Source of the DNA: Chryseolinea sp. H1M3-3
Lineage (GTDB): Bacteria; Bacteroidota; Bacteroidia; Cytophagales; Cyclobacteriaceae
Length of the DNA stretch: 64,000 bases
Direction: 5' to 3'
NCBI RefSeq assembly: GCF_029360725.1
Contig: NZ_JARKMY010000018.1
Coordinates: forward strand, 558,001-622,000
Shown: piece by piece, positions 1-8,794 of the stretch
Position numbering within the stretch: position 1 is the first letter of the stretch
Layout: every line of letters begins with the position of its first letter
The notes under the pieces: model-generated
Database searches by the model: none
The model's input: only the letters and a program-made list of their open reading frames with translations
Told to the model about the DNA's origin: nothing
Made by a program: the position numbers and the translations under genes

Positions 1-198
1 TTTTACATCGAAAATGGTGTCATCAAGTACCCGATTAAGAATTTCAGGTTTAATGAAAGTCCTGTGATCATGTTGAACAACCTAGAAGAATTGGGTAGGC
101 CGGAACGCACGGTGAGTGTTGAAACAAACACCAACTATTTATTGCCGCCCATGAAGATCCGGGATTTTAATTTCACAAGTTTATCCGACGCGGTATAA
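1..198 (+). CDS. TldD/PmbA family metalloprotease, C-terminal fragment
   Basis: The window opens inside this frame, which runs 65 codons to a TAA at 196-198. The visible tail contains FYIENGVIKYPIKNFRFNES near its start and ends KIRDFNFTSLSDAV, the pattern of the C-terminal barrel of TldD/PmbA (TldE) proteins. The catalytic zinc motif lies upstream of the window. In this family TldD and TldE form a heterodimeric protease that unfolds and degrades peptides. A DUF4159 gene follows on the same strand, a neighbourhood seen in many Bacteroidota. Whether this is the TldD or the TldE subunit cannot be decided from the tail. Confidence 0.8.
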   Translation, partial: FYIENGVIKYPIKNFRFNESPVIMLNNLEELGRPERTVSVETNTNYLLPPMKIRDFNFTSLSDAV

Positions 199-222
199 AA
201 TTTCAGCGGCACAAAAAAAATA

Positions 223-254
223 AGTCCCCGGTAAATCGTCGGGGATTTTTATTT
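223..254 (+). terminator. Rho-independent terminator after the TldD/PmbA gene
   Basis: TCCCCG at 225-230 pairs with CGGGGA at 240-245 around a 9-nt loop and is followed by a T-rich run. It starts 25 nt after the stop codon. Confidence 0.75.
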
Positions 255-280
255 TAGCATAACATCTGATTGCAAGCTTA

Positions 281-904
281 TTGGTGGCCTCAAACAAATT
301 CTTCTTCACACGACTTCAGTATGAATCCGGCGATTGGGACGTTGATCAGCGCATGCCCTCCAACGTACTTAATTCGCTCATCGAGTACACTACCCTACCC
401 GTTGATACACAGGAAAATATTGTCGCTCTCAGCAGCAATGATATTTTTCGTTGTCCGTTTTGCTACCTCAGTGGCCATAAGCTGGTAGAGTTCACACAAC
501 AGGAGCGCGACAACTTTGAAAAATATGTCCGGAACGGAGGTTTTGTGTTTGTTGATGATTGCAACCATGATATTGATGGCCTCTTCGCAAAATCATTCGA
601 GGAGCAAATGAAAAAAATCTTTGGCAGTGAAGCATTAAAAAAAATTTCCTCCAGTCATCCGTTATACTCATCGTTTTTCAAATTCGACGGCCCGCCAACA
701 ACCGCACAAGAGCTGAATGGATGGGGCGACGACATTGTTCATGAATATCTCAAAGCGATTGAAATAAACAATAAGATCGGTGTACTCTACAGCAACAAAG
801 ATTATGGATGCGAGTGGGATTACGATTTCCGAAACAAACGATTTTATAAAATTGACAATACAAGGTTCAGTATAAATATTGTGATGTATGCATTGACAAG
901 ATAA
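281..904 (+). CDS. DUF4159 domain-containing protein
   Basis: A 207-aa protein matching DUF4159: an N-terminal FTRLQYESGDWDVD strand, GHKLVEF, a GGFVFVDDCNHD segment at about residues 80-93, HPLYSSFF, and a late YSNKDYGCEWDYD. DUF4159 has no proven enzymatic role; it has a ThuA/glutamine-amidotransferase-like look and often sits near TldD, MoxR and DUF58 genes. No ATG exists before the conserved domain: an in-frame stop at 260-262 leaves only TTG (281), ATT or CTG, so TTG is chosen. Many relatives have an N-terminal signal peptide; this one does not. The terminator just upstream suggests its own promoter. Confidence 0.75.
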   Translation: MVASNKFFFTRLQYESGDWDVDQRMPSNVLNSLIEYTTLPVDTQENIVALSSNDIFRCPFCYLSGHKLVEFTQQERDNFEKYVRNGGFVFVDDCNHDIDGLFAKSFEEQMKKIFGSEALKKISSSHPLYSSFFKFDGPPTTAQELNGWGDDIVHEYLKAIEINNKIGVLYSNKDYGCEWDYDFRNKRFYKIDNTRFSINIVMYALTR

Positions 905-965
905 AACAAGAATCGTCCGTCTTACGTGGCGTTTCAGTTGTCGATTCTCGATTCGAAGTAAAATG

Positions 966-973
966 TATATTTG
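966..973 (+). promoter_or_regulatory. Bacteroidota-type -7 box (TATATTTG) for the dipeptidase gene
   Basis: TATATTTG matches TAnnTTTG exactly and lies about 70 nt before the ATG at 1043. No convincing -33 element is visible. Confidence 0.5.
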
Positions 974-1042
974 CCATAACTTAAAAACTGCGGGCGCAGC
1001 CTTCAAACCGTAAACCTTCTCTAACTTTTTGTAACAACCACC

Positions 1043-2113
1043 ATGTTTACTATCGACGCACACCTGGACCTTAGCATGAATGCGATGGAATGGAATCGTG
1101 ACTTACGAAGACCCATTCAAGAAATCAGAGATCGCGAAAAAGGAATGAGCGATAAACCTGATCGAGGCAATGGCGTTGTTAGTTTTCCTGAATTGCGGAA
1201 AGGTGATGTAGGACTTGTGGTTGCAACACAAATTGCCAGGTATGTTGCGCCTGATAATCCGTTGCCCGGGTGGCATTCACCTGAGCAAGCATGGGCACAT
1301 ACTCAAGCACAACTTGCTTGGTACCAAGCTATGGTGGAAGCCGGCGAGTTGACTCAAGTTGTGGATCTTAAGACGTTAGAAACACAGGTTCAACGATGGA
1401 ATGATGATCAACCTAAAACGTCAAAAGCCATTGGTTATATTTTAAGCCTGGAAGGTGCTGATTCCATTGTTTCCATAAAGTACCTTGAAAAAGCGTATGC
1501 CTATGGACTTAGGGCACTCGGGCCGGCGCACTATGGACCGGGGCGATATGCGCAAGGAACAAATGCAACGGGGGGTTTAGGCAAAGATGGCAAAGCTTTG
1601 CTGCAGGAGATGGAGAGATTAAATATTATCCTGGATGCAACCCATTTATGCGACGATAGTTTCTGGGAGGCGATGGAAAACTTCCACGGACATGTATGGG
1701 CAAGTCATCATAATTGCCGGGCATTGGTTAACCACAATCGGCAGTTTAGCGATGATCAATTGAAAGAATTGATCAGCAGAGGTGCGGTTATTGGCGGCGT
1801 ATTCGATGCGTGGATGGTTGTACCAAACTGGGTAAGAAAAGAATCCACTCCACAAGGCATGAACTGCAATCTGGAAAAAGTAATTGATCACATGGATCAC
1901 ATTTGCCAGCTGGCAGGAAATGCCCTGCATATTGGAATTGGCTCAGACCTCGACGGTGCTTTCGGTAAGGAACAAAGTCCTTATGACCTGGAAACCATTG
2001 CCGACCTGCAAAAACTGCCGGGTTTACTTTTAAAAAGAGGATACAAAAAAGAAGATATTGAGAACGTTATGCACGGAAATTGGCTGCGATTTCTTCGAAA
2101 AGCCTGGATTTAA
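1043..2113 (+). CDS. Membrane dipeptidase, peptidase family M19
   Basis: A 356-aa zinc dipeptidase of the renal dipeptidase family, hydrolysing dipeptides and sometimes D-amino-acid-containing ones. Visible zinc-site motifs are the N-terminal DAHLDLS (HxD at residues 7-9), LSLEGADS (bridging Glu, about 138-145), DATHLCDDSFWEA (His, about 199), ASHHNCRALVNHNRQ (His, about 220) and GIGSDLDGAF (Asp, about 304). Length fits a complete bacterial M19 enzyme. There is no signal peptide, so a cytoplasmic location is likely. It has its own promoter and stands apart from the DUF4159 gene before it. The ATG at 1043 is the natural start, directly before the conserved N-terminal strand. Confidence 0.92.
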   Translation: MFTIDAHLDLSMNAMEWNRDLRRPIQEIRDREKGMSDKPDRGNGVVSFPELRKGDVGLVVATQIARYVAPDNPLPGWHSPEQAWAHTQAQLAWYQAMVEAGELTQVVDLKTLETQVQRWNDDQPKTSKAIGYILSLEGADSIVSIKYLEKAYAYGLRALGPAHYGPGRYAQGTNATGGLGKDGKALLQEMERLNIILDATHLCDDSFWEAMENFHGHVWASHHNCRALVNHNRQFSDDQLKELISRGAVIGGVFDAWMVVPNWVRKESTPQGMNCNLEKVIDHMDHICQLAGNALHIGIGSDLDGAFGKEQSPYDLETIADLQKLPGLLLKRGYKKEDIENVMHGNWLRFLRKAWI

Positions 2114-2264
2114 AGGGTTTTTATGGCCGCCACATTGCTTTTGAGCAGTTCAACCCCAGGTGCTTTCTTCTATAAAATTTAATCTAAAAATTTGTCCTTT
2201 TACGGTAAATTGCTTTTTCAAACTATTTGTGGTGTTGTTTCGTTTTCTTCTGAGATCCTACGGT

Positions 2265-3911
2265 ATGAACAAGAAATTTTTTTGGTTTGCATCAATCGTC
2301 GCACTTGTTGCCACGCTTTCCTATACAAAACCGGCAGAACGTTATTTCGAAATTGCCAAGAACCTTGACATCTTCGCAACCCTATTTAAGGAAGTTAATG
2401 CGTTGTACGTAGAGGAAGTTAATCCCAATAAACTTGTGCGTACGGGCATTGATGCCATGCTCAGCTCTTTGGATCCTTACACCAATTACATACCTGAAGA
2501 TGAAGTAGAAGATTTCAGAACGGTTAATACAGGTCAATACGGGGGAATTGGTGCGATTACCCGCGAAATTGGAAACAGAACCGTTGTGACGATGCTAATG
2601 GAGGGTTATGGCGCGCAGAAAGGCGGACTAAAAATTGGCGATGAAATTATTAAGATCGATGACATCAGCCTGGCCAAACTAACGCGGGAAGAGTCAAGCC
2701 AGATTATGAAAGGCCAGGTAGGCACACCCGTTTCTTTAACCGTGAAACGTGTTGGTGTTGAGGAACCCATAAAGCTTGAATTTAAAAGAGAACGGATTAA
2801 ACTGACTAATGTCCCTTATTCGGGAATGGTCGACAAGGATATTGCTTATATACAACTTTCTGATTTTACACCTGATGCTGCGAAAGAAGTAAAAAATGCT
2901 TTGGTCCAATTAAAAGAAAAAGGTGCAAAAGCAGTTATCCTTGACCTTCGCGGAAATCCAGGTGGGCTGCTTATCGAAGCTGTAAACATTACAAACCTTT
3001 TCATTCCAAAAGGGAAGTTGGTTGTGAGTACCAAGGGTAAAATCCCTGAAAACAATTTAAGTTATGAAACACTGAATCTCCCTATTGACACCGAGATACC
3101 TGTAACCGTTCTCATCAACCGTGGCAGTGCGTCGGCTTCTGAAATTGTAGCCGGTACATTGCAGGATTATGACAGGGCTATTGTCATCGGTGAAAAATCT
3201 TATGGGAAGGGACTTGTACAGGTAAGCCGCCCGTTGTCTTACAATTCTCAACTGAAGGTAACGACGGCCAAATACTATACCCCAACCGGTCGATGCATTC
3301 AAGTTTTGGATTATGGACATCGTCGCGACGACGGAAGTGTAGGCTCTATTCCTGATTCGTTGAAGAAAGCTTTTAAAACAACCAATGGCCGTCAGGTATT
3401 TGACGGTGGTGGTATTGACCCTGATATTAAAACTGAAAATCCTGAAGCACACATGCTAACACAAGTGCTTTTTGAAAAAGGCTTTCTATTTGATTATGCC
3501 ACCCAATATGTCCTTAAACATCCTGAACCAGTCGATCCGAAGACTTTTTCGTTGGACGATGAAGCGTATCAACAATTCTTGAGTTGGATGAAGACCAAAA
3601 ATTATTCCTATAAGTCTTACATGGAATACCAGTTACAACAGTTCACTGAAGAAGCTAAGAAAGAAAAGTACTATGCTGATCTGAAGAGCCAGCTCGATTT
3701 GGTTTCCGCGCGAATAGCTGAGAGCAAAAAGAATGAGTTGGTTTTGCACAAAGATGAAATCAAAATGTTGTTAGAAGAAGATATCGTTTCCCGATATCAC
3801 CTTGAAAAAGGAAGTGTCGAATCCGGTTTTAAATACGATAAGGATATAAAAACGGCGACTGAAATTCTCCGGAATACGACGCAATACAAAAAGCTGCTCA
3901 ATATTCAATAA
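2265..3911 (+). CDS. S41 family carboxyl-terminal processing peptidase
   Basis: About 548 aa. The N-terminus MNKKFFWFASIVALVATLSY is a signal anchor, so it acts in the periplasm. A PDZ domain follows (about residues 75-165, with YGGIGA and GLKIGDEI), then the S41 tail-specific protease domain. The catalytic dyad is visible as Ser in NRGSASASEIVAGTL and Lys in GEKSYGKGLVQ; the substrate-cleft region includes LDLRGNPGGLL. A helical C-terminal extension of about 150 residues is typical of Bacteroidota CtpA-like enzymes. An upstream GTG at 2160 would add 35 residues in front of the signal, so the ATG at 2265 is preferred. It abuts the next gene without a spacer, suggesting co-transcription. Confidence 0.9.
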   Translation: MNKKFFWFASIVALVATLSYTKPAERYFEIAKNLDIFATLFKEVNALYVEEVNPNKLVRTGIDAMLSSLDPYTNYIPEDEVEDFRTVNTGQYGGIGAITREIGNRTVVTMLMEGYGAQKGGLKIGDEIIKIDDISLAKLTREESSQIMKGQVGTPVSLTVKRVGVEEPIKLEFKRERIKLTNVPYSGMVDKDIAYIQLSDFTPDAAKEVKNALVQLKEKGAKAVILDLRGNPGGLLIEAVNITNLFIPKGKLVVSTKGKIPENNLSYETLNLPIDTEIPVTVLINRGSASASEIVAGTLQDYDRAIVIGEKSYGKGLVQVSRPLSYNSQLKVTTAKYYTPTGRCIQVLDYGHRRDDGSVGSIPDSLKKAFKTTNGRQVFDGGGIDPDIKTENPEAHMLTQVLFEKGFLFDYATQYVLKHPEPVDPKTFSLDDEAYQQFLSWMKTKNYSYKSYMEYQLQQFTEEAKKEKYYADLKSQLDLVSARIAESKKNELVLHKDEIKMLLEEDIVSRYHLEKGSVESGFKYDKDIKTATEILRNTTQYKKLLNIQ

Positions 3912-4817
3912 ATGACTTTCAGGATCGGAAGGAAGATCCGTTGGACCATGCTTTCTTTCATTCCTATCACAGGAATATTGCTGCACTCATGCATTTCCTT
4001 CCGCATGAACCCGAGGCAAATTGACGATTTCTTTAGAAAGAATAACGTCACGGCGACACAGCATAGCTACCAGGTTGGCTTTCGCGAACTGCACTATGTA
4101 AAGGCTGGGGATCCATCAAAACCCTTGATCCTTTTTCTTCACGGCTCACCAGGGTCTTTAAGCGCTTTCATTGGCTTTCTTACCGACAGTACCTTGTTAA
4201 AAAACGCTCTTTTGGTCACAGCAGACCGACCCGGTTTTGGATATTCAAACTTTGGTAATGGCGAGCCTTCTTTAAAGAAGCAGGGCGAAATATTGAAACC
4301 TATTCTGGAACGGTATAAGATGAATCGCCCGATAATACTGGTAGGCCATTCGTTGGCGGGAGCTTTAATAGTTCGTATGGCAGCTGAATACCCTGAGTTG
4401 GTGGATGGTTTGATCATTGTTGCTGGCTCGGTGGATCCTGAACTGGAGCCGAATGAAACGTGGTTTCGCGCTCCACTGGCAACGCCCTTCCTAAGCTGGC
4501 TTCTTCCCAATTCGTTCCGCGCCTCCAATGAAGAAATTTATCAACTTAAACCTGAGTTGGAGAGAATGCTTCCACTATGGAAAAATGTACGATGTCCGGT
4601 CATTGTAATCCAGGGAAAAAAAGATGTGCTCGTTCCTGCAGCAAACGCCGACTTCGCGAAGAAGATGTTGGTAAATGCGCCTGTCTTCTTAAAGCTGGAA
4701 GAAGACATGAATCATTTTGTCCCATGGAGTCACCCTCATCTTATCGATAATGCTATTCTGGAAATGATTCAGCGAATTGCTGAAACTGATACTTCTAAGG
4801 AATTATCAGCTCATTGA
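3912..4817 (+). CDS. Alpha/beta hydrolase, probable lipoprotein
   Basis: A 301-aa alpha/beta-hydrolase fold protein. The oxyanion-hole segment FLHGSPGS, the nucleophile elbow GHSLAGA (Ser about residue 146), an acid in QGKKDVLVP and the catalytic His in DMNHFVPW are all present. The N-terminus has basic residues, a hydrophobic stretch and the lipobox-like GILLHSC, so it is probably lipid-anchored in the periplasm or outer membrane. Its ATG follows the stop of the S41 peptidase gene directly, so translational coupling is likely. Substrate is unknown; esterase, lipase or peptidase are all possible. Confidence 0.85.
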   Translation: MTFRIGRKIRWTMLSFIPITGILLHSCISFRMNPRQIDDFFRKNNVTATQHSYQVGFRELHYVKAGDPSKPLILFLHGSPGSLSAFIGFLTDSTLLKNALLVTADRPGFGYSNFGNGEPSLKKQGEILKPILERYKMNRPIILVGHSLAGALIVRMAAEYPELVDGLIIVAGSVDPELEPNETWFRAPLATPFLSWLLPNSFRASNEEIYQLKPELERMLPLWKNVRCPVIVIQGKKDVLVPAANADFAKKMLVNAPVFLKLEEDMNHFVPWSHPHLIDNAILEMIQRIAETDTSKELSAH

Positions 4818-4862
4818 GTTCCGCATACCGCCTTCTCCGGCTTCAGCGCATGTGTGGTAGTT

Positions 4863-6341
4863 TTATTTAGTTCCGTATAGTTTCTTTCCGACCTCTTCAA
4901 ACTTATCACCCTTCACCCATGTAGGTCGTTCTTTTTCGTTGGCAATTAAATATCCACCATAAACAAATGATCGATGGAACTTTTCGATATAGCTCATGTC
5001 AAGAGAATGCACTTCATCTGATGGTTGATGATAGTATTTAAAAAGTTCCTTATCAAATGTTTTGATTCCGGGGGCAATGTCAACGGCAGGAACGCCTTTC
5101 GCCGCAAAATTTAGATTGTCTGATCGCTCGTATAGATTCTGTTCAGGCGCGGGGTCGCCCTTTAATTCTAGGCCAAACGTTGCACAGGCTTTCTTCAACA
5201 GCTCATCAACTGAAGTTCTTTTCAAATCTATCAGCGTTGCAATAGTCTTATCGTTATATCCAGCGCCATCGCAGTTGTAATTAAAGACTGTTTGGTTCAG
5301 AGGGATTAAAGGATGAGTTGAATACCATTCACTTCCTAACAATCCTTTCTCCTCTCCTGTTACTGCCAAAAATAATATGGATCGTTTAGGAGAATGTTGA
5401 CCAAAAAATTTCGCAGCCTGCAGCAATGCTACTGTACCGACAGCATTATCGCGTGCGCCGTTAAATATTGAATCAGGGCTTGCATTTTTCTTTACGCCGA
5501 CGTGATCATAATGCGCAGAAATAACGATCCATTCTTTTTTTAAAACGGGATCTTTACCTTCAATCATTCCCGCAACATTTTTTGCTGGGATTGATTCAGG
5601 TGCCTTTGCTTCTACCTGAAGCCTTCCAATACCTTTTTTGCTTTCGATAAATGCCGAAATACTTGCCGCGTCACTTTTTTTCATATATAAATGCGGCATC
5701 GTGGTTTGAGATTGTTTCTGTGTCATCATCCGCTCAGCGGAAAGAAAGTTGACCAAGGATTGCCACGGCAATCCCGGTAGCATCATGATCTCTATAAATG
5801 CAGCGGCGCCATGCGATGCTGCAACTTTTCCTTTTGCGGGCGAGTCGGTGAGCAGCGCCTGAACGGCATTTGTGGTTGCATTACTTCCTGCTAATGCCAC
5901 CACTATTTTTCCTTTTACATCGGCTTTTTCAAAGTCGGAAGGTAATCCATATCCGACGTAAACCATTTCTCCATTCAGCGAGGTACTGCCTCCACTAATG
6001 TATAGCAGATCGTCCTTCAGCTTAAAAACATCCGCTCCTATCGTCAGCGATGCTGCTGAAGCTGCCACAATTTTTTCAAGCTGCACGGGTTGAAAATAGG
6101 TTGTGTCGCCTGGAACGGGTTTGGCACCATAAATCTTCAATTGCGTCTTAATGTAATTTGCAGCAATGTCGATTTCGGGCGAGCCGGTATCACGGCCTCT
6201 CATTTCATCGGAGGCAAGAAAAGAAAGATGCGCTTCTGATTCCCTTGCCGTAACGGAGGACTGTATACTTTCAACAATTTTTCGTTGGGCTATCGTGCTT
6301 CCTGCACTAATGATTAGCAATATCAGAAAGATGCTTCGCAT
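4863..6341 (-). CDS. M28 family zinc peptidase with PA domain
   Basis: About 492 aa with signal peptide MRSIFLILLIISAGSTIAQ, so exported. A protease-associated (PA) insert covers roughly residues 115-240. The M28 catalytic domain shows the zinc ligands in SAHYDHVG, NGARDNAVG and TGEEKGLLGSEWY, followed by the distal QPSDEVHSLD His. The family comprises aminopeptidases and carboxypeptidases with two co-catalytic zincs. An in-frame TTG eight codons upstream (6365) exists, but the ATG at 6341 gives a clean signal peptide. It lies downstream of glnN on the same strand but is separated from it by a strong terminator, so it is probably transcribed separately. Confidence 0.9.
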   Translation of the reverse strand: MRSIFLILLIISAGSTIAQRKIVESIQSSVTARESEAHLSFLASDEMRGRDTGSPEIDIAANYIKTQLKIYGAKPVPGDTTYFQPVQLEKIVAASAASLTIGADVFKLKDDLLYISGGSTSLNGEMVYVGYGLPSDFEKADVKGKIVVALAGSNATTNAVQALLTDSPAKGKVAASHGAAAFIEIMMLPGLPWQSLVNFLSAERMMTQKQSQTTMPHLYMKKSDAASISAFIESKKGIGRLQVEAKAPESIPAKNVAGMIEGKDPVLKKEWIVISAHYDHVGVKKNASPDSIFNGARDNAVGTVALLQAAKFFGQHSPKRSILFLAVTGEEKGLLGSEWYSTHPLIPLNQTVFNYNCDGAGYNDKTIATLIDLKRTSVDELLKKACATFGLELKGDPAPEQNLYERSDNLNFAAKGVPAVDIAPGIKTFDKELFKYYHQPSDEVHSLDMSYIEKFHRSFVYGGYLIANEKERPTWVKGDKFEEVGKKLYGTK

Positions 6342-6380
6342 GTTAAATGGAGATGTTTTATGCAAGATAAAAATTGTATA

Positions 6381-6422
6381 AAATAAAAGCGGATTCCCGG
6401 TTAAAGGAACCCGCTTTTATTT
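6381..6422 (-). terminator. Strong hairpin terminator after glnN
   Basis: AAATAAAAGCGG at 6381-6392 pairs with CCGCTTTTATTT at 6411-6422. The stem continues through one mismatch for four more pairs. On the minus strand it begins about 20 nt after the glnN stop and is T-rich on its exit side. Confidence 0.75.
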
Positions 6423-6442
6423 ACAGGGTTGGATACGTCAGA

Positions 6443-8605
6443 TTAACGCAGGAATAAAAGTTCTCTATATTTCACCAATGGCCAGTCTTCGTTGTCTACC
6501 AATAATTCCAGTTTATCGACAGAATCACGGATAACTTCAAAATACTTTTCTTTGATATCGTCGCAATATCCAATCGCACGCTTATGTGTATCAGTCAATT
6601 TATTGAGTCGTTTACGCTCTTCAATCATTGCGCGGACATTTGTCTTGATTGCTTCAATGTGTCCGGAAATTTCCTTGATAGTTTGTACTACTGCATTGTT
6701 ATCAACCCCCAGGCCCTTTAATCCATTTGCATTAACAATCAATTTGTTCTGGTATGCAATGGCTGTTGGCACGATATGATTCATAGCTAGATCACCCATT
6801 ACTCTGGCTTCTATCTGAACACGTTTAATGTAAGATTCGAGTTTGATCTCTACGCGTGCTTCCACTTCTTTCTCAGACATCACTTCGTGCTTAGCAAAAA
6901 GCGCTTTCGATTCTTTTGTGAGATAAGCATCTAATGCACGAACCATGTTCTTTACATTTCCAAGCTTGCGTTTCTCAGCTTCTTTTACCCACTCTTCAGA
7001 ATAACCATCACCTTCGAATCTAACATCTTTAGATTCTTTGATATATTTCCTTAACACGTTAACAATGGCAAGGCGTTTTTCTTCACCTTTTTCAACTTCC
7101 TTATTAACCGCATCGTAGAATTGTTCGAGTTGTTCAGCTACAATCGTGTTAAGCGCGGCCATTGCTCCGGCACAATTATCGCTGCCTCCCACTGCCCGGA
7201 ACTCAAATTTATTTCCAGTAAATGCAAAAGGAGAAGTACGGTTACGATCAGTAGCATCCAAAATGATTTCGGGAATTTGATCAATTCCTAATTTCATGTA
7301 CATGTTATCACCTTTCTCTATTTTAACATTTCCTTTTTTCTCCAGCTCATCCAATACTGCAGTCATCTGAGACCCGATGAACACAGACATGATTGCAGGA
7401 GGTGCCTCATTAGCACCCAGACGGAAATCATTTCCAGGTGTAGCAATGCTCGCCCGTAAAAGATCTGCGTAGGAATGAACAGCTTTAATGGTGGTAACAA
7501 AAAATGTTAAGAACATCAGGTTATCACGAGCGCTGCTGGTTGGTGCATAAAGGTTCACACCGGTATCTGTAATTAACGACCAGTTATTGTGTTTACCAGT
7601 ACCATTCAATCCCGCAAAAGGTTTTTCATGGAATATCACTTGAAGGTTATGGCGGTCCGCTACGCGGCTCATTACATCCATCATCAACTGATTATGATCG
7701 TTTGCCACGTTCACTTCTTCAAAAAGCGGCGCTACTTCAAATTGACTTGGGGCCACTTCATTGTGACGTGTACGAACGGGTATACCCAACTTCCACGCTT
7801 CGATTTCAAAGTCCTTCATAAAGTCATATACCCGTGGAGGAATAGACCCAAAGTAGTGATCTTCCATTTGTTGTCCACGTGCAGGAGCATGGCCAAACAC
7901 AGTGCGTCCTGCCATTACCAAATCTGGTCTTGCGTTAAACAACGCTTTGTCGACAACGAAATATTCCTGTTCAGGGCCGAGCGATGCAACTACATGCTGA
8001 ATGTCTTTATCGAAAAGCTGGCAAACCTGGGTTGCTGCTTTATCAACAGCTTTTAAAGCTTTCAATAATGGTGCTTTTGTATCTAGGGTTTCGCCAGTAT
8101 AGGAAACGAAAATAGTAGGAATACAAAGTGTTTTGCCATAAAGGAACATGGGAGACGTAGGATCCCATGCCGTATATCCACGCGCTTCAAATGTGCTGCG
8201 AATACCTCCACTTGGAAATGACGATGCATCCGGCTCTTGCTGTACTAATTCACTTCCTTTAAACTTTTCAATTCCTGAGAGTGCATCAAAAAATGAGTCA
8301 TGTTTTTCTGCAGTACCACCTGTCATTGGTTGAAACCAGTGCGTGAAATGTGATGCACCTTTTGCCATGGCCCACGATTTTGCGGCAGATGCAACAGCAT
8401 CAGCAGTAGTTTCATCAATTTTCTCGTGATTTTTAATTGACTGGCTTACTTTTTTATAGACAGCCGGTGCGAGGGTACCGCGCATCTGTTCCATTCCAAA
8501 GACATTTTCTCCGAAAAATTTGGAGACATTTGGGCTGGGCAGATCGACATGTACTCGGGAACGTTCGCTCAATTTTTTTAGAGCTTCAAATCGTAGGTGG
8601 GCCAT
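6443..8605 (-). CDS. glnN: Glutamine synthetase type III
   Basis: A 720-aa protein, the size of GSIII and much larger than GSI. It makes glutamine from glutamate, ammonia and ATP. Diagnostic segments include the N-terminal FGENVFGMEQMRGTL, GPEQEYFVVD (metal-binding Glu), RTRHNEVAPSQFEVAP, GLNGTGKHNNWS, PGNDFRLGANEAPPA and DRNRTSPFAFTGNKFEFRA. The C-terminal helical domain is complete. A TAGATTTG box sits just upstream. The gene is monocistronic, ended by the hairpin at 6381-6422. GSIII is the common nitrogen-assimilation enzyme of Bacteroidota. Confidence 0.96.
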   Translation of the reverse strand: MAHLRFEALKKLSERSRVHVDLPSPNVSKFFGENVFGMEQMRGTLAPAVYKKVSQSIKNHEKIDETTADAVASAAKSWAMAKGASHFTHWFQPMTGGTAEKHDSFFDALSGIEKFKGSELVQQEPDASSFPSGGIRSTFEARGYTAWDPTSPMFLYGKTLCIPTIFVSYTGETLDTKAPLLKALKAVDKAATQVCQLFDKDIQHVVASLGPEQEYFVVDKALFNARPDLVMAGRTVFGHAPARGQQMEDHYFGSIPPRVYDFMKDFEIEAWKLGIPVRTRHNEVAPSQFEVAPLFEEVNVANDHNQLMMDVMSRVADRHNLQVIFHEKPFAGLNGTGKHNNWSLITDTGVNLYAPTSSARDNLMFLTFFVTTIKAVHSYADLLRASIATPGNDFRLGANEAPPAIMSVFIGSQMTAVLDELEKKGNVKIEKGDNMYMKLGIDQIPEIILDATDRNRTSPFAFTGNKFEFRAVGGSDNCAGAMAALNTIVAEQLEQFYDAVNKEVEKGEEKRLAIVNVLRKYIKESKDVRFEGDGYSEEWVKEAEKRKLGNVKNMVRALDAYLTKESKALFAKHEVMSEKEVEARVEIKLESYIKRVQIEARVMGDLAMNHIVPTAIAYQNKLIVNANGLKGLGVDNNAVVQTIKEISGHIEAIKTNVRAMIEERKRLNKLTDTHKRAIGYCDDIKEKYFEVIRDSVDKLELLVDNEDWPLVKYRELLFLR

Positions 8606-8636
8606 AGATGATTTTGATTTAGACTTATTTTGCGCC

Positions 8637-8644
8637 CAAATCTA
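8637..8644 (-). promoter_or_regulatory. -7 box (TAGATTTG) of glnN
   Basis: The minus strand reads TAGATTTG, an exact TAnnTTTG, leaving a leader of about 27 nt before the glnN ATG. Confidence 0.5.
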
Positions 8645-8794
8645 TTAGAATTTTCGAAACGCCCTTAAAAATTAATCTACAATTTTAATTTTTTATTAAG
8701 AATACGTTTGCGATGGGTAGATTTTACACGACTGGCTATAAATTTCGTTTAAAAACACAGCAACGATAGAGGCTTTCGGAAACGAATGAAGTCA

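Noticed and set aside
668-1063. 131-codon minus-strand frame over the DUF4159 gene and the dipeptidase promoter
   Set aside because: It overlaps a recognisable domain on the other strand and shows no protein-like motif.
7589-8056. 155-codon plus-strand frame inside glnN
   Set aside because: It lies wholly opposite highly conserved glutamine synthetase motifs.
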